A DNA stretch of 64,000 nucleotides from Zea mays (Eukaryota > Streptophyta > Magnoliopsida > Poales > Poaceae): positions 176,420,923 through 176,484,922 of the forward strand of contig NC_050097.1 in assembly GCF_902167145.1 (NCBI RefSeq). The letters are read 5' to 3'. The position numbers and the translations under genes are program-made. Positions 44,624 to 56,015 of this stretch are shown here, one piece after another (within the stretch, counting starts at the first letter, position 1; each line of letters opens with the position of its first letter). The notes below the pieces were generated by a model. That model was given only the letters and a program-made list of their open reading frames with translations, searched no databases and was not told where the DNA came from.

Positions 44624-47600
44624 TCAGGTGCCGCCTTGGGAAGGAGCCGCGCCTTCAAATGCACCCCCGCCATCGGTGGGGTCCATCTCGGCCTCCGGTG
44701 ACGTCGCAGGAGGAAGGACCTCCGCCTCAAAGGTGGTCGCCAGCACCGCGCTTGGGCCAGCGGCAACCGCGTCAAGCCGCTGCACCTCCGCCAAAGCAGC
44801 ATCGTCTTCGTCAGGAAGGCAGTACCCCTCACTAACCCGCTCCAGATCCACAACGTAGTGAGAGGCGAGCACGGCGAAGGCCCGCCTGACGCCATGGTGA
44901 AGCGCTTCGCGGACTCTGCCGCGGGCGTGACCACCCAAGGCCCGAAGGCGGCTCTGAGGGGAGCTTCCTGAAGGGACGTCATCAGAGCCGAGGGCACGGT
45001 AAAAGTCCGAGACGGCCTCGGACATGACCGCAAGGTCCGCCTCCCTCTGCTCAGCGGCTCCGGCAAGCGCCTCAGCAAGCGCCTTGGCGGACTCATCAAG
45101 GGCGGACTCAAGCTCTGCAAGTAGCCAGGAGAGATACCTCAAGTACAAGCAAGGGAAACGGACAAGAAAAAGAACTAAGGAGGACCGAGACGTACTCCCG
45201 GCTCGGGCACGATGCTCCGAGGCCGCGACTTGGGTCGCAGCTAAGTCGGCCGCAAGGGTCTCGGCTCGGCTTTCGACCTCGGCAGCCCGGTCTTGAAGCC
45301 GGTTCCATTCCTCGACGACCCGGGCGAGCTCCGATCGCTGCTGTTGCACCTCCGCACGCGCCGCTGCCGCCTCGGCTCTCAGGTCGGCGCATAACAGCTG
45401 GAGATCCGCCACCTTGGCATCTTGTTGAGAAAGGCGCGTGGTAGCCCCGGCAAGCGAAGACCTCAGGGATCGCAGTGAGCCCCAGACATCAACCTCACGG
45501 CGGATGAATGACGACTTAGCGGCGCTCCGGTCCGCCAGATCCTGGGAAAAGGAAACAGGGCGTCACAGCGAGTATCATACAGAAGGAAGAAAGGGATGCC
45601 CGAAACCGCTACCTGGAGGATTTTGGGGACGTCTCTGCAGAAGACCTCCAGCGACGCCCGGAGCGACCCCACCGTCGTCTCTGTGCACTCGCGGAGCTCA
45701 CCCCAGGACTGGTCCTCCTGCTCATCATCAAGAACGAAGACGGGGTCCGAGGCCTCGCGGGTCCGGAATCGGAGCAACGGGCGCCAGGCCTCGGGGCTCC
45801 GCCGCACGGCGATGAGGCTGTCGCCCGGCGGGACAGATTGCGCGACCGCGCCCACCTCTTCTGAGGTCTTGGGCACCGACGCATCAGTCATCCCGGCACT
45901 GGCGGCGGCTGGGCACCCTTCGACAAGGACGGCGGCAGCCTCGACGGTGGCGGGCGCCGGCATGACCGGCCCGACAGGCGAACTCAGAGCCGTGTGGGCG
46001 TCAGCCGCCTCCTCAACCACGATCGCCGCCTCGGCTGAAGAGCCGGCCTCGGGAGCCCGCTCCTCCGAGATTAGCGACGCCCGAACCCCCGATGTCAGGG
46101 TGCCCCGTGAGAGGGTCGGCTGAATGGCGCTGGCCGCACAGCTCGGCGCCGTCTTGAGGGCCTTCCGGGGTGCCAGGTCGGTCTGGCCGTGACTTCGCTT
46201 GCTGGATAGAAAAGGAAGGGGATCACAACCAAAACATACGAATGGGAGGCCAAGACGAAGACATTCCGAGGTACTCACCCACTCCGGGCCATGATCCACC
46301 TCGCCTGGGGAGAGCCTTCTTGGATCCCAGCTCTCGAAACGGCCACCGAGGTCCGCTTCGCCGGCGCTTGGGGCGCCTGGGAGACAGGTTCCTCGGGCAC
46401 GGCAGCGACGACCTGAGGGTCACTCCCGACCGCCCCCAGCACAAGCGGCGGCCTCTGGGGAACAGACGCCTTGGTCTGGACCCCCGGAACTACTTCAGCT
46501 CCTCCGGCGGAGGGGTCAGGTGGCCTCTCGGTTCGCCCCCGCGCCTCGGGTCGGGAGCCCGATGCCCCGACTTCGGGGGCTGACGGAGTCGGTTCGCTCG
46601 GGGGCTGGACCGACGGCTCTGGGCCACACCCCAGGCCGAGGCTGAGGCCAAGACGGGCGGCCATGCCGTCATCATCATCATCATCGTCGTCGTTATCATC
46701 GTCGGGCGTCTCCGGCGACGGCTCCCTCGGGAGTCCGTCCCTCTCCTGCTGGCGGCGGCGCTTCTCTAAGGCGTCCCGAGCCCGCCTCCGCTCGCGGGCC
46801 CGGGCCTTCTCCGCGTCCTTCTTTTTCTTCTTCTCCTCCGCGGCAACCCGCCGCGCTGCACGGTCCACCGCGTCCTCCGGAACCCGTGGCAGGGAGGGTT
46901 TGTGACACCCCACATCCTAAAAGGAGGGGAGAAAGGAACCCGATCATAAGGACCTGGAGCAACCAGACTTACGAAGAAAGGAGGAGCGGACGCTCACCAA
47001 AGTCACGCACCCCTGATCGGGGCGCATCCGAAGCTGGGAGTATGCGTGGGGGTCCGGCTTCCCCATCGCAGCCGACACCCGCCATTGGAGGGCGTCGGAA
47101 GAAAGAGGATCCGGGGCCATCCGTGAGCCCTCCCAGTCGGCTTCCGGGGTCATCTCCCAGAGCGACAGCCGCCGCTCCGCCAATGGGAGCACCCTCCGAC
47201 GGTGAATGGCGGCGATTACTCCCGCAGCAGTAAGTCCCCCCTCCCGCAACTCCTTCAGGGCCTGGAGAAGGGGCTCGAGATTTTTCTGCCTCTCGTGCGG
47301 GGTCCCATGGCGCCAGGCGTCGGTGGCAGCTGTAACTACTCGCTGGGAAAACGGTGGGAGCAACTCGCCGTCATTCCGGAGGTAGAACCACCGGCGCTGC
47401 CACCCCTTGTTCGAAGACGCGAGAATGGCAGGAATGTACTGCAACGCCCGCGACTGCCTCAACAAGAGAATGCAGCCGCCGGCCCGCACCGCTGCGCGGA
47501 TCCTCCTCTCCCCCGTCGACAAGGCAAAAGGCTCGGCGAAGAAGAAGTAAGTCCACAAATCCCAATGGGGAGCAATCCCCAAGTACCCTTCGCATAGCGC

Positions 47601-47915
47601 TACGAAAATAGCGGCCTGCGAGATAGAGTTGGGGGAGAGGTTGTGCAACTCCACCCCATAGTGGAACAAGATGGCCCGCATAAAGCGGCCCGCCGGCGCA
47701 CCAAATCCCCGCTCATGGAAGGAGACGAAGCTCACAACATACCCCGGCGGTGGGGACGGAGCGGCTCCGCCCACGGGAGGAATCCACTCTGGCCGCTGCT
47801 TGTCGGTGAGGGGGCGGAGCAGACCTTCGCCGACCAGCTCCTCCAGATCGCTCGCCGTCACCGTGGAGAAGGGCCACGGATCGCGCGGGGGGATTATGGT
47901 CACTCGGTCCGCCAT
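44624..47915 (-). CDS. Five-exon antisense gene in the Huck/Flip-like gypsy
   Basis: Exons on the minus strand: 47915-46998, 46916-46279, 46201-45613, 45541-45196, 45114-44624. All four introns are GT-AG and 71-81 bp long, with good sites (TTG|GTGAGC, TGG|GTGAGT, CAG|GTAGCG, GGGA|GTACGT; acceptors after CCTTTTAG, CTATCCAG, TTTCCCAG, TACTTGCAG). The joined frame is open for about 993 codons; phases agree at every junction. The N-terminal part (MADRVTIIPPRDPW, then GRFMRAILFHYGVELHNLSPN, WTYFFFAEPF) resembles the 'putative gypsy type transposon' domain found antisense in Tat-lineage elements. The middle is Lys/Glu/Arg-rich with an acidic run and a disordered Pro/Ser/Glu stretch; the C-terminal exons have Ala/Glu/Arg heptads typical of coiled coils. 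Function unknown. Confidence 0.8.
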
Positions 47916-49354
47916 CACCAAGATGGACAAGATGGCGGCGCAGGGGGGCAGGGAAGGCGGTTTCTCTCTCCTCCGGCTAAAGTTCCCCGGGTGGCGAAAA
48001 CCTGAAGGGAAAAGAAGGGAGCAGAGTGAAGAACCGTCACCGGGCCCCCTCTCAAGTATATGAAGGCCAGGGCGAAACCGTTTCCAGTACGCCGCCTGGA
48101 CCGGACGCAGGATTCGAAAAACGCGAAGCGGCACAGCCGTTCCTCAAAACGGCTCTCACACGCGTAACGGCCGCCCCGCCAACCACTCGCCCCGTCGCAT
48201 TAACTCCGCGGCGGGACACGCGGCGCCGCTGGAAGGAGGAGCGTGCGACGCTTCACCTTCGCCGTAATAACCGCTTCAGAAAAGGTACGCCACGTCGTCC
48301 GATTTCGTATCCTTTTCCGTTTTCCTCTTTCTCTATCTCTTGCAACAGGGACCGGGGAAGGGGGATACCCCGAAAGGGATCCTTCTCCGCGAAGGAACCG
48401 GGCTCCGAGCCCCCCATTACTGATCAGGGGTTCGAAGGCTGGCCCCCCAAGGGTTCAACAGCCGCCTCAGATCGCGTGGGCCCGACACCCAATACTGGTC
48501 AGGGGTTCGAAGGCCAGCCCCCCGAAGGGCTCCATGGCCGCCTCAGGCTACTCGGGCTCCGCGCCCATTACTGATCAGGGGTTCGAAGGCTGGCCTCCGA
48601 AGGGTTCACAGTCGCCTCAGACACCGAGCGAGGGATGACCAGGGGTACGTTCGATACATAACCGAGGCTCGGGCTGCGCTCCCGAGGTACCCTAGGACAT
48701 TTCCGAGACCAGCGGGAACGATCTTGTAACGGAATCCCATCGGAGGGAGGCATCGAGCCCTCGGACCCCGTCGCCAGGGGACCGGGTCCGGCAAATCACC
48801 CGCAGGTACTTTTGGGCGTGCCTCTGGGCCCCTAGCCGACCCCCAACGAACGGGGCACGGACGTCCACTCGGATTACCCGCTTGCAGCTCACCGGAGACA
48901 CCATGTTCGGTGCCCATCGAGGGTAACATGGCGCGCTCCCCCCCTCCTCCTTGCTGAAAGGCGACGTAGGGGCGTATGTAAAAAGCCGAGTCTGTCCCTG
49001 ATCGTCCTCTCGCCCTATGCAGAGGCTCGGGGGCTGCTCTCGCAAAAACCGGCTCCGGCCAAATCGTTGACAGCGTCAACATACCAGCCCGAGAGCTTGG
49101 GCCCCGACCGTGCACCCGGGCTACGGCCAGTTCGCATGAGGGAACGACCAGACCAGCCGAAGCGTAAAGCGAAGCATTAAGACCTCGAAGGAGTGTAACC
49201 ACTCCTCCGAGGCCTCGGGGGCTATACCCGGCGGGTGCGCTCGCGCGCACCCAACGGAACGAAATGCAACCGAGAAAGGCTGGTCCCCTTGCAAAAAAGT
49301 GCGGCGAAAGCCTCCAAGCGAGTGCTAACACTCCCTTCGAGGCTCGGGGGCTAC
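47916..49354. other. Leader of the antisense gene and 3' zone of the gypsy
   Basis: No convincing gene is seen. The promoter for the antisense gene should lie here or in the adjacent LTR, on the minus strand. It ends with the purine-rich GAGGCTCGGGGGCTAC before the LTR at 49355. Frames on both strands are overlapping and low complexity. Confidence 0.5.
48416..48622. repeat. Three imperfect copies of a 75-77-bp repeat
   Basis: The core CAGGGGTTCGAAGG starts at 48425, 48500 and 48577. Each copy continues into GCCGCCTCAG or TCGCCTCAG. It lies in the zone before the 3' LTR. Confidence 0.8.
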
Positions 49355-50978
49355 TGTCGGGGACCATAATTAGGGGTACCCTCAAGACGCCTAATTCTCA
49401 GCTGGTAACCCCCATCAGCATAAAGCTGCAAAGGCCTGATGGGCACGATTAAGTCAGGGATCAGTCCACACGAGTGACTCGATCACGCTTCACCCGAGCC
49501 TAGCCTCGGCCGAAGGCAGCCGACCTCGAGAGACTTCCGTCTCGCCCGAGGCCCCCTTTTTATGGCGGACACATCACCGGCTTGCCCGAGGTCTTGGCTT
49601 CGCTCAGAAGCAACCTTGACTAAATCACCACACCAACTGACCAAATTGCAGGGGCATTTAACGCAAAGGTGGCCTGACACCTCTATCCTGACACGCGCCC
49701 CCGGCAGAGCCGAGGTGACCGCCGTCACTCCACCGCTCCACTGGCCAGTCTGACAGAAGGACAGCGCCGCCTGCGCCACTCCGACTGCAGTGCCACTCGA
49801 CAGAGTGAGTCTGACAGGCAATCAGGCCTTGCCAAGGGCGCCACGACGAACTCCGCTCCGCCCGACCCCAGGGCTCGGACTCGGGCTAAGACCCGGAAGA
49901 CGGCGAACTCCGCTCCGCCCGACCCCAGGGCTCGGACTCGGGCTAAGACCCGGAAGACGGCGAACTCCGCTCCGCCCGACCCCAGGGCTCGGACTCGGGC
50001 TAAGACCCGGAAGACGGTGAACTCCGCTCCGCCCGACCCCAGGGCTCGGACTCGGGCTAAGACCCGGAAGACGACGAACTCCGCTCCGCCCGACCCCAGG
50101 GCTCGGACTCGGGCTAAGACCCGGAAGACGACGAACTCCGCTCCGCCCGACCCCAGGGCTCGGGCTCCGCCCTGGCCTCGGCCGAACGACCTCCGCCTCG
50201 CCCGACCCCTTGGCTCGGGCTCGGCCACGGCAACTGAAGGCAAGACTCAACCTCGGCTTCGGAGGAAACCCCACGTCGCCCTGCCTAGAGCACAGACTGC
50301 CACGTCAACAGGAGACGTCATCATCATCCTACCCCGAATCGACTCGGGTCACGGAGAACAAGACCGGCGTCTCGTCCGGCCAGCTCCGCCAGAGGGGCAA
50401 TGATGGCGCTCCACAAGCTCTATGACGACGGCGGCCCCCAGCTCTCTTACGGAAGCAGGACAACGTCAGCAGGGACTCGACCGCTCCAACAGCTGTCCCT
50501 CCATCAGGCTCCGCCGCACCTCCGATAGCCACGACATCACGCCAGCAGGATGCCCAGATCTCTCCGGCTGCCACATCGGCATGTACCTAGGGCGCTAGCT
50601 CTCCCTCCGCTAGACACGTAGCGCTCTGCTACATCCCCATTGTACACCTGGGTCCTCTCCTTACGACTATAAAAGGAAGGACCAGGGCCTTCTCAGAGAA
50701 GGTTGGCCGCGCGGGACCGAGGACGGGACAGGCGCTCTCTTGGGGCCGCTCGCTTCCCTCACCCGCGTGGACGCTTGTAACCCCCCTACTGCAAGCGCAC
50801 CCGACCTGGGCGCGGGACGAACACGAAGGCCGCGGGACTTCCACCTCTCTCACGCTCGGCTCCGGCCGCCTCGCCTCTCCCCCCTCCGCGCTCGCCCACG
50901 CGCTCGACCCATCTGGGCTGGGGCACGCAGCACACTCACTCGTCGGCTTAGGGACCCCCCTGTCTCGAAACGCCGACA
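49355..50978 (+). repeat. 3' LTR of the Huck/Flip-like gypsy (1624 bp)
   Basis: Same length as the 5' LTR and about nine substitutions by eye (for example at 49510, 49722, 49847, 50297 and 50483), with the 57-bp array conserved at 49849-50172. The TSD AAAAC follows directly. Confidence 0.93.
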
Positions 50979-50983
50979 AAAAC

Positions 50984-52172
50984 CCTCATCACATTTCTTC
51001 TCAAATTTAGAAAGCCGGCTCCCTTTTCTCAAAATATAACATTTGCAACCGAATACCCTAAAATATGAGATATTTGGCTTTCTACCAATGAGCAATTCAT
51101 ATGGAGTTTTCTTCAAGAGCTTGTGACAATATAGTCTATTTGATGAATGACAAGCGGTATTTATTGCCTCGGCCCAATAAGAATCCGATATGCTATATTC
51201 CGCTAACATAGACCTAGCCATGTCAATAAGAGTTCTATTCTTCCTTTCAACAATACCGTTTTGTTCCGGGGTATATTTGGAAGAGAATTCATGTTTGATA
51301 CCCTTGTCATCACAATATTGATCAATTCTTGCATTTTTGAATTTCGACCCATTATCACTTCTAACCTTTTTGATGTCGAAATCAAATTGATTTTGAGCCA
51401 ATATAGCAAATGACTTGAACGTTTCAAACACATTGGATTTGTCTCGTAGAAAATAAACCCAAGTAAATCTTGAATAGTCATCCACAATCACAAGACAATA
51501 AGAATTACCACCAATACTTACAAAAGATGTGGGCCCAAATAAATCCATGTGAAGTAGTTCCAAAGGTCGATGAGTGGACATTTGACTTTTATTTGGATGA
51601 GTATTTGCCACTTGCTTACCGGCTTGACAAGAGCTACACAATTTGTTCTTTTCAAACTTCACATCTTTTAAGCCTCGAACTAAGTCATGCTTGGTTAACC
51701 GATTGAGTTGCTTCATCCCAACATGACCAAGTCTTCTATGCCATAACCAACCTAGTGAAGCTTTTGAAAATAGGCAAGTTGTGAGCTTTGCCTCATTAGA
51801 TGAGAAATCAACAAGATAAAGATTTTCATGTCTAAAACCTTTAAATTTAAGATTGCTACCATCAACACTAGAGATAATAACATCTTCAACCGTGAAATTG
51901 CAACAAAATCCTAAATCACATAATTGAGCTACGGAAAGTAAATTAAAATTCAAAGACTCAACCAATAGCACATTTGATATGGAATGATCATTTGAGATAG
52001 CAATTTTACCCAAACCTTTAACCTTTCCTTTACGATTATCTCCAAAAGTGATACTATCATAATTTGAGCAATCTTCCTCACTCATTTGGGTAAACATCTT
52101 CATATCCCTGGTCATGTGTTGAGTACATCCACTATCCAACACCCAATGATTCCCTCCCGCCTTGTAGTTTAC
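50984..52172 (-). CDS. Second Sirevirus pol, protease-integrase part
   Basis: The frame opens right after TAG|GTA (52173/52172) without an ATG for about 15 codons, then the protease motif LDSGCTQHMT. The GAG-pre-integrase zinc finger (WHRRLGHVGMKQL...CSSCQAGK) and integrase core follow (HMDLFGP, RSDNGSKF, EQNGIVERKNRT, the D-D-E residues). It is open up to the gypsy insertion at 50984 and continues at 40242. The frame is +1 relative to gag. Confidence 0.9.
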
Positions 52173-52185
52173 CTACAAAAGGAAA

Positions 52186-54135
52186 TCAATCTCTTTTAGG
52201 TACCCAAACTTGCTTGGGTCCTTGGATGTTAGTGACCAAGGTCTTTGGCACCCAAATAGCTTTCTTTTTGTTTCCAACAATTGAAGTACCAACAAATTTA
52301 GCATGAACACCTTTTGCATTATGAGAAAGAACATAGCAATGCTCAAAACAAGTGGAGGATACATGTTTGAACTTGGGACAATTTTTCTTAACATGTCCCT
52401 TTTTGTGACACTTGTGACACACTTTGTCACATTCTTTCACAAACAATGTCTTTTGCTTTACAAAAGCATTCTTTCCTTTCTTGGGAACATATCCAAGACC
52501 TTCACGGTTAAGAGAGCATCGTTGACTTCCCAATATGAAATCCAATTTAGTCTTACCACCATATGCCTTTTCTAGGTCATGAGTTAGAGTATTTATTCTA
52601 TCCACTAACACTTCATTCTCAACAATAATTTTTGATTCATCAAGAGCAATGTTATTATTGAGAGAAATTTTGCATTTATCACAAATAGAGTTAGTAGGTA
52701 GTGGTTCACTTGTAAGACTATCAAGTAAGTCACAAGTGACTCCAACATCCTTAGTGACCACCTCAACTTCATGCACAATAGATGATTTTTGAGCATCCGC
52801 AAGCTTCTCACAATTTTCTTTGAGGTCATTGTGAGAGGTCTTGAGCTCCTCAAAAGACACTTGGAGGTTTTTATACAATTCCTTCAAGGTCTTAAATTTT
52901 TCTTTTTCTTTGTGCATGTAGTCATCGGCCTCACCTAACATTCTAACAAGATCATCATATGAATAGCCATCATCATCAACATCATCGATATCATCATCAT
53001 CTTTTATATCATTTAAATTGGTGATGATTTTTACCTTAGCATCTCCCTTTGCCATGAGACAATGGGGGGATGAGAAGAGTGAGGGAGCTTCCTTGATGGC
53101 AATTCCGGCATTAAGCTTGGATGAGGTGTCATCATCATCATCATCCGAACTATCATCCGAGTCCCATTCAACTAAGTAGGCTTTGCCATCTTTCTTCTTG
53201 TTATAGTATTTCTTTTTCTTCTTGTCACTCTCATCTTTGCCCTTCTTCTTCTTGCTTGGGCAATTCATGGCAATGTGACCGGGTTCCCCACACTCAAAAC
53301 ATTTTCTATCATTGAAAGCATTTCTTCTAGATGTTTGACCTTTTCTAGGTTGGCCCCTTCTCATCTTCATGAATTTATTGAATTTCCTTACAAATAAAGC
53401 CATGTCACCATCACTCTCACTTTCATTTTCTTCATCATTGCTATCTTCTTTTTCAATTGCCTTTGAGGCCTTGGCTTTGAGAGCAATAGATTCATTTTTC
53501 ACCTTCTTTGCCAAACTTAAAGCATTGGCTTGTGACTTCTTAAATATATCTTGAGTGAGAATTTCTCCCAATACTTCGGTTGGAGAAGTTGTAGATAGAT
53601 CACTCCTTACTAGCATTGTCACAATAGTCTCATATTTCTCCGGAAGTGATCTAAGGAACTTGTGTGTGAAATCCACATCCGGTACATTAAAACCAAGTCC
53701 TTTGAGTTCATTTACTATCTCATTCAACCGATTGAACATATCGGATACACTCTCATCTTCTTTCATAATAAATTGCTCAAACTTCCCTTTGCACACATAT
53801 AGTTTGGCACTCTTCACAATTGTAGTTCCTTCATGAATCTCCATTAGTTTTATCCAAATCTCATGAGCGGTTGTGAGATTCTTGATACGATTGAACTCAT
53901 TTATATCAAGAGCATCATAAAAAACATTCATGGCTTGATCATTTGTGAGGATATTCTCATTATCACTAACGGATGGTTCATCTTCCTTCAATACAACAAA
54001 TCCATCTCTAACAATTGGCCAAATTTTTCCACCCATTGCTCTAAGATGCATTGACATTCTTATTTTCCAATAATCATAATTGTTTCCATCAAAGTGCGGT
54101 GGCTTCCCAATGTGCACATTGTTGTTACTAGCCAT
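52186..54135 (-). CDS. Second Sirevirus gag, intact
   Basis: An open frame runs from the PBS, but the first ATG is at 54135 (MASNNNVHIGKPPHFDG), which I take as the start: about 649 residues, longer than most copia gags, as in Sireviruses. It has a copia gag domain in the first third (YDYWKIRM, EIWIKLMEIH, LRSLPEKYETIV). Two CCHC knuckles are present, CFECGEPGHIAMNC (near 53265-53305) and, near the C-terminus, CHKCHKKGHVKKNC (near 52385-52425). Between them are Asp/Ser/Lys-rich tracts and a coiled-coil-like segment. It ends WVPKRD, TGA at 52188-52186. Confidence 0.92.
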   Translation of the reverse strand: MASNNNVHIGKPPHFDGNNYDYWKIRMSMHLRAMGGKIWPIVRDGFVVLKEDEPSVSDNENILTNDQAMNVFYDALDINEFNRIKNLTTAHEIWIKLMEIHEGTTIVKSAKLYVCKGKFEQFIMKEDESVSDMFNRLNEIVNELKGLGFNVPDVDFTHKFLRSLPEKYETIVTMLVRSDLSTTSPTEVLGEILTQDIFKKSQANALSLAKKVKNESIALKAKASKAIEKEDSNDEENESESDGDMALFVRKFNKFMKMRRGQPRKGQTSRRNAFNDRKCFECGEPGHIAMNCPSKKKKGKDESDKKKKKYYNKKKDGKAYLVEWDSDDSSDDDDDDTSSKLNAGIAIKEAPSLFSSPHCLMAKGDAKVKIITNLNDIKDDDDIDDVDDDGYSYDDLVRMLGEADDYMHKEKEKFKTLKELYKNLQVSFEELKTSHNDLKENCEKLADAQKSSIVHEVEVVTKDVGVTCDLLDSLTSEPLPTNSICDKCKISLNNNIALDESKIIVENEVLVDRINTLTHDLEKAYGGKTKLDFILGSQRCSLNREGLGYVPKKGKNAFVKQKTLFVKECDKVCHKCHKKGHVKKNCPKFKHVSSTCFEHCYVLSHNAKGVHAKFVGTSIVGNKKKAIWVPKTLVTNIQGPKQVWVPKRD

Positions 54136-54183
54136 TTTGTCCCACTCCGGGATGATTAGATCCACAAACAATGGAGTCCTCGG

Positions 54184-54194
54184 CTCAGATACCA
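54184..54194 (-). other. Primer-binding site of the second Sirevirus
   Basis: TGGTATCTGAG lies two bases beyond the 5' LTR end on the minus strand. It is an initiator tRNA-Met type PBS with one mismatch (T for A). Confidence 0.8.
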
Positions 54195-54196
54195 CT

Positions 54197-55883
54197 TGTA
54201 GGATCTAGGACACCGGCTAGAGGGGGGGTGAATAGACGGTTTTGACTAAAAACAACAATACTAAATAAATTTAATCAATACAACAAGAGGAATAAATTTA
54301 CTAGTGTCAATAAGTAGACAATGTATGAAAGACAACTACGGAGATTGAATACTTGAAGAACAATAAGCAAAACACTAATCAATTGCAAGGCAATAAGTAA
54401 TGCTAGAAGGAATAGACACCGAAATTTATCCCGTGGTATCGGTGATTTGCCGATCACCCCTAATCCACGTTGAGGTGGACTTCAAGCTCTCACTTGCTCC
54501 TCTATCAAGACACGACTTGATCTTTGAGCCAAGTGGACAAGAAATCACTCAATACCTCGATTCCACTAATGTCACCTTTGCCGCTCCGGCGAGGTAGGCG
54601 CGAACCCCTCACAATCAACACCGCGGCTTCTCCACAATCTTCTTGGAGAGCTCGACGGAGACAATCACCCGAGCCGTCTAGGAGGCGGCAACCTCCAAGA
54701 GTAACAAGCCAACGACGCTTGCTCGGTGTACCACCTAGTGCCTCAAGAATCACCAAATGATGCAAATGCACTAGGAACCCTCAATCTCTCACTAGAATGC
54801 AATCTCAAGCAAAGAGTGTGAGAGAGTGAGTTGGAGGATCACAAGTGAGCTCAATGTGTGCAAGGAATGGCCAAGAGAGCTCTCTCACACGAGCTACCCT
54901 TCTATTTATAGCCCCCCATCTAAAACCAACCGTTATGTGCAAAAGGGGGCAATTCTGCGCACACGCGGACCGTCCGCGCCCTAGGGCCGGACGGTCCGCC
55001 GTACATCATAACGACTATAATGACCGTTGAAACATGTCAGAGCTGACTCAAAAGGTGGGTCCGGACAGTCCGCCCTTCAAGGCCGGACCGTCCGCGACCT
55101 GGCAAATTCAAACACCCGAGCCTCGGATCAAACGGAGTTAACACACGCGGACCGCCCGGCTATAAATCCCGGACGGTCCGTGACCTGAGACTGTACTGTC
55201 CGGACTGGTCCCCCGGACAGTCCGTAGTACAAATCTATAAAAACACACAGTCCCTGACCAAAAACAATTTTGACACTTGCGGACCGTCCGCCCCTCACAG
55301 GCGGACCGTCCGCCTATAATTCAGGGACTGGCCCGAAGCCACCCTACTCTGGTCATGACTGTGGACGGTCCGGCCCTAAGGCCCGGACGGTCCGCAGTGC
55401 AATAGAACACAATGTCAACACAAATGGTCAGACTTCGGACCCCTCTGGTGGGTCGCGGACGGTCCGCCCCTAAGGCCCGGACAGTCCGCGCGTCCATGAC
55501 TTCGCAATTTTTCAAACATGCTTTTGAAAGAACTTTTGACTCGCGAAATGAAACGCTGTTAGTCCTCATGCAAATGCAACTACTTGATGCTCTATGAGGC
55601 ACTAAGTTTTACACAGATCTGAGTCATTGACCCCTCTTAATAGTACGACTATCTAGCCTACTAATCCGGTCAGGTATCTTCTCTAAACTCCTCAAGACCG
55701 GCAAAAGTGAAACCTATATTATACCTTTCCCTTCATCTGATCCACAACCAATGCGTATGATTCTTCAACATTTCCTGTTCTATGTGGTCCAACCCTGCAT
55801 TCTTATTTCTCCAAGAATCGTTAGTCCACAAACAGTTGTCATTAATTACCAAAACATTACCAAAGGGGCCTAGATGATTCACA
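54197..55883 (-). repeat. 5' LTR of the second Sirevirus (1687 bp)
   Basis: Same length as the partner LTR at 33403-35089, about ten substitutions, nearly all transitions and several inside the GCGGACSGTCCGC palindromes (about 54960-55500). A TATA-like TATAAATAG lies on the minus strand near 54905. Confidence 0.93.
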
Positions 55884-55966
55884 GTAGGCTTGTCATCCTT
55901 CGGCTCGTTGACGAAGGACTCCTTCTCCTTATCGTTGATCACAATTCCCTTCCCCTTAGGATCCAT
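55884..55966 (-). pseudogene. Start of the Opie-like gag, separated by insertion
   Basis: ATG 55966 begins MDPKGKGIV as in the sister gag at 8669. The frame runs to the TSD GTAGG (55884-55888), where the second Sirevirus sits, and resumes at 33402. Confidence 0.88.
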
Positions 55967-56002
55967 CTCTTCGGGCGATTAGTCCCTTTGTGAAGAGAAC
56001 GG

Positions 56003-56014
56003 CTCCGATACCAA
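56003..56014 (-). other. Primer-binding site of the Opie-like element
   Basis: TTGGTATCGGAGC lies one base beyond the 5' LTR end on the minus strand, as in the copy at 8705. Confidence 0.82.
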
Positions 56015-56015
56015 T

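Larger units (their letters stand above)
40243..50978 (+). mobile_element. Huck/Flip-like Ty3/gypsy, pol-deleted, TSD AAAAC
   Basis: Flanked by AAAAC (40238-40242, 50979-50983). It has two 1624-bp LTRs with about nine differences by eye (0.5 percent), so it is recent. Inside are gag-protease (41973-44048), a short pol remnant, then an antisense gene (47915-44624), a repeat-bearing tail and a PPT-like GAGGCTCGGGGGCTAC before the 3' LTR. RT, RNase H and integrase are missing, so it must have moved with enzymes from a relative. The LTR start TGTCGGGGACCATAATTAGG is of the kind I associate with maize Huck/Flip (Tat clade). It splits pol of the second Sirevirus. Confidence 0.9.
33403..55883 (-). 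mobile_element. Second Sirevirus family with an env-position ORF, TSD GTAGG
   Basis: Flanked by GTAGG (33398-33402, 55884-55888). The two LTRs have exactly the same length (1687 bp) and about ten differences by eye (0.6 percent), so it is young. On the minus strand: LTR, PBS, gag (54135-52186), pol (52172-50984, interrupted by a gypsy, then 40242-38213), a palindrome-rich spacer, a third ORF (about 37259-35708), PPT-type tracts, LTR. Gag and pol are open apart from the insertion, so it may have been autonomous until hit. Confidence 0.92.

Noticed and set aside
33403..55883. Possible segmental duplication (33403-35089 and 54197-55883 nearly identical)
   Set aside because: They are the LTR pair of one element: same length, TG...CA ends, PBS and PPT in place, and 5-bp TSD GTAGG.
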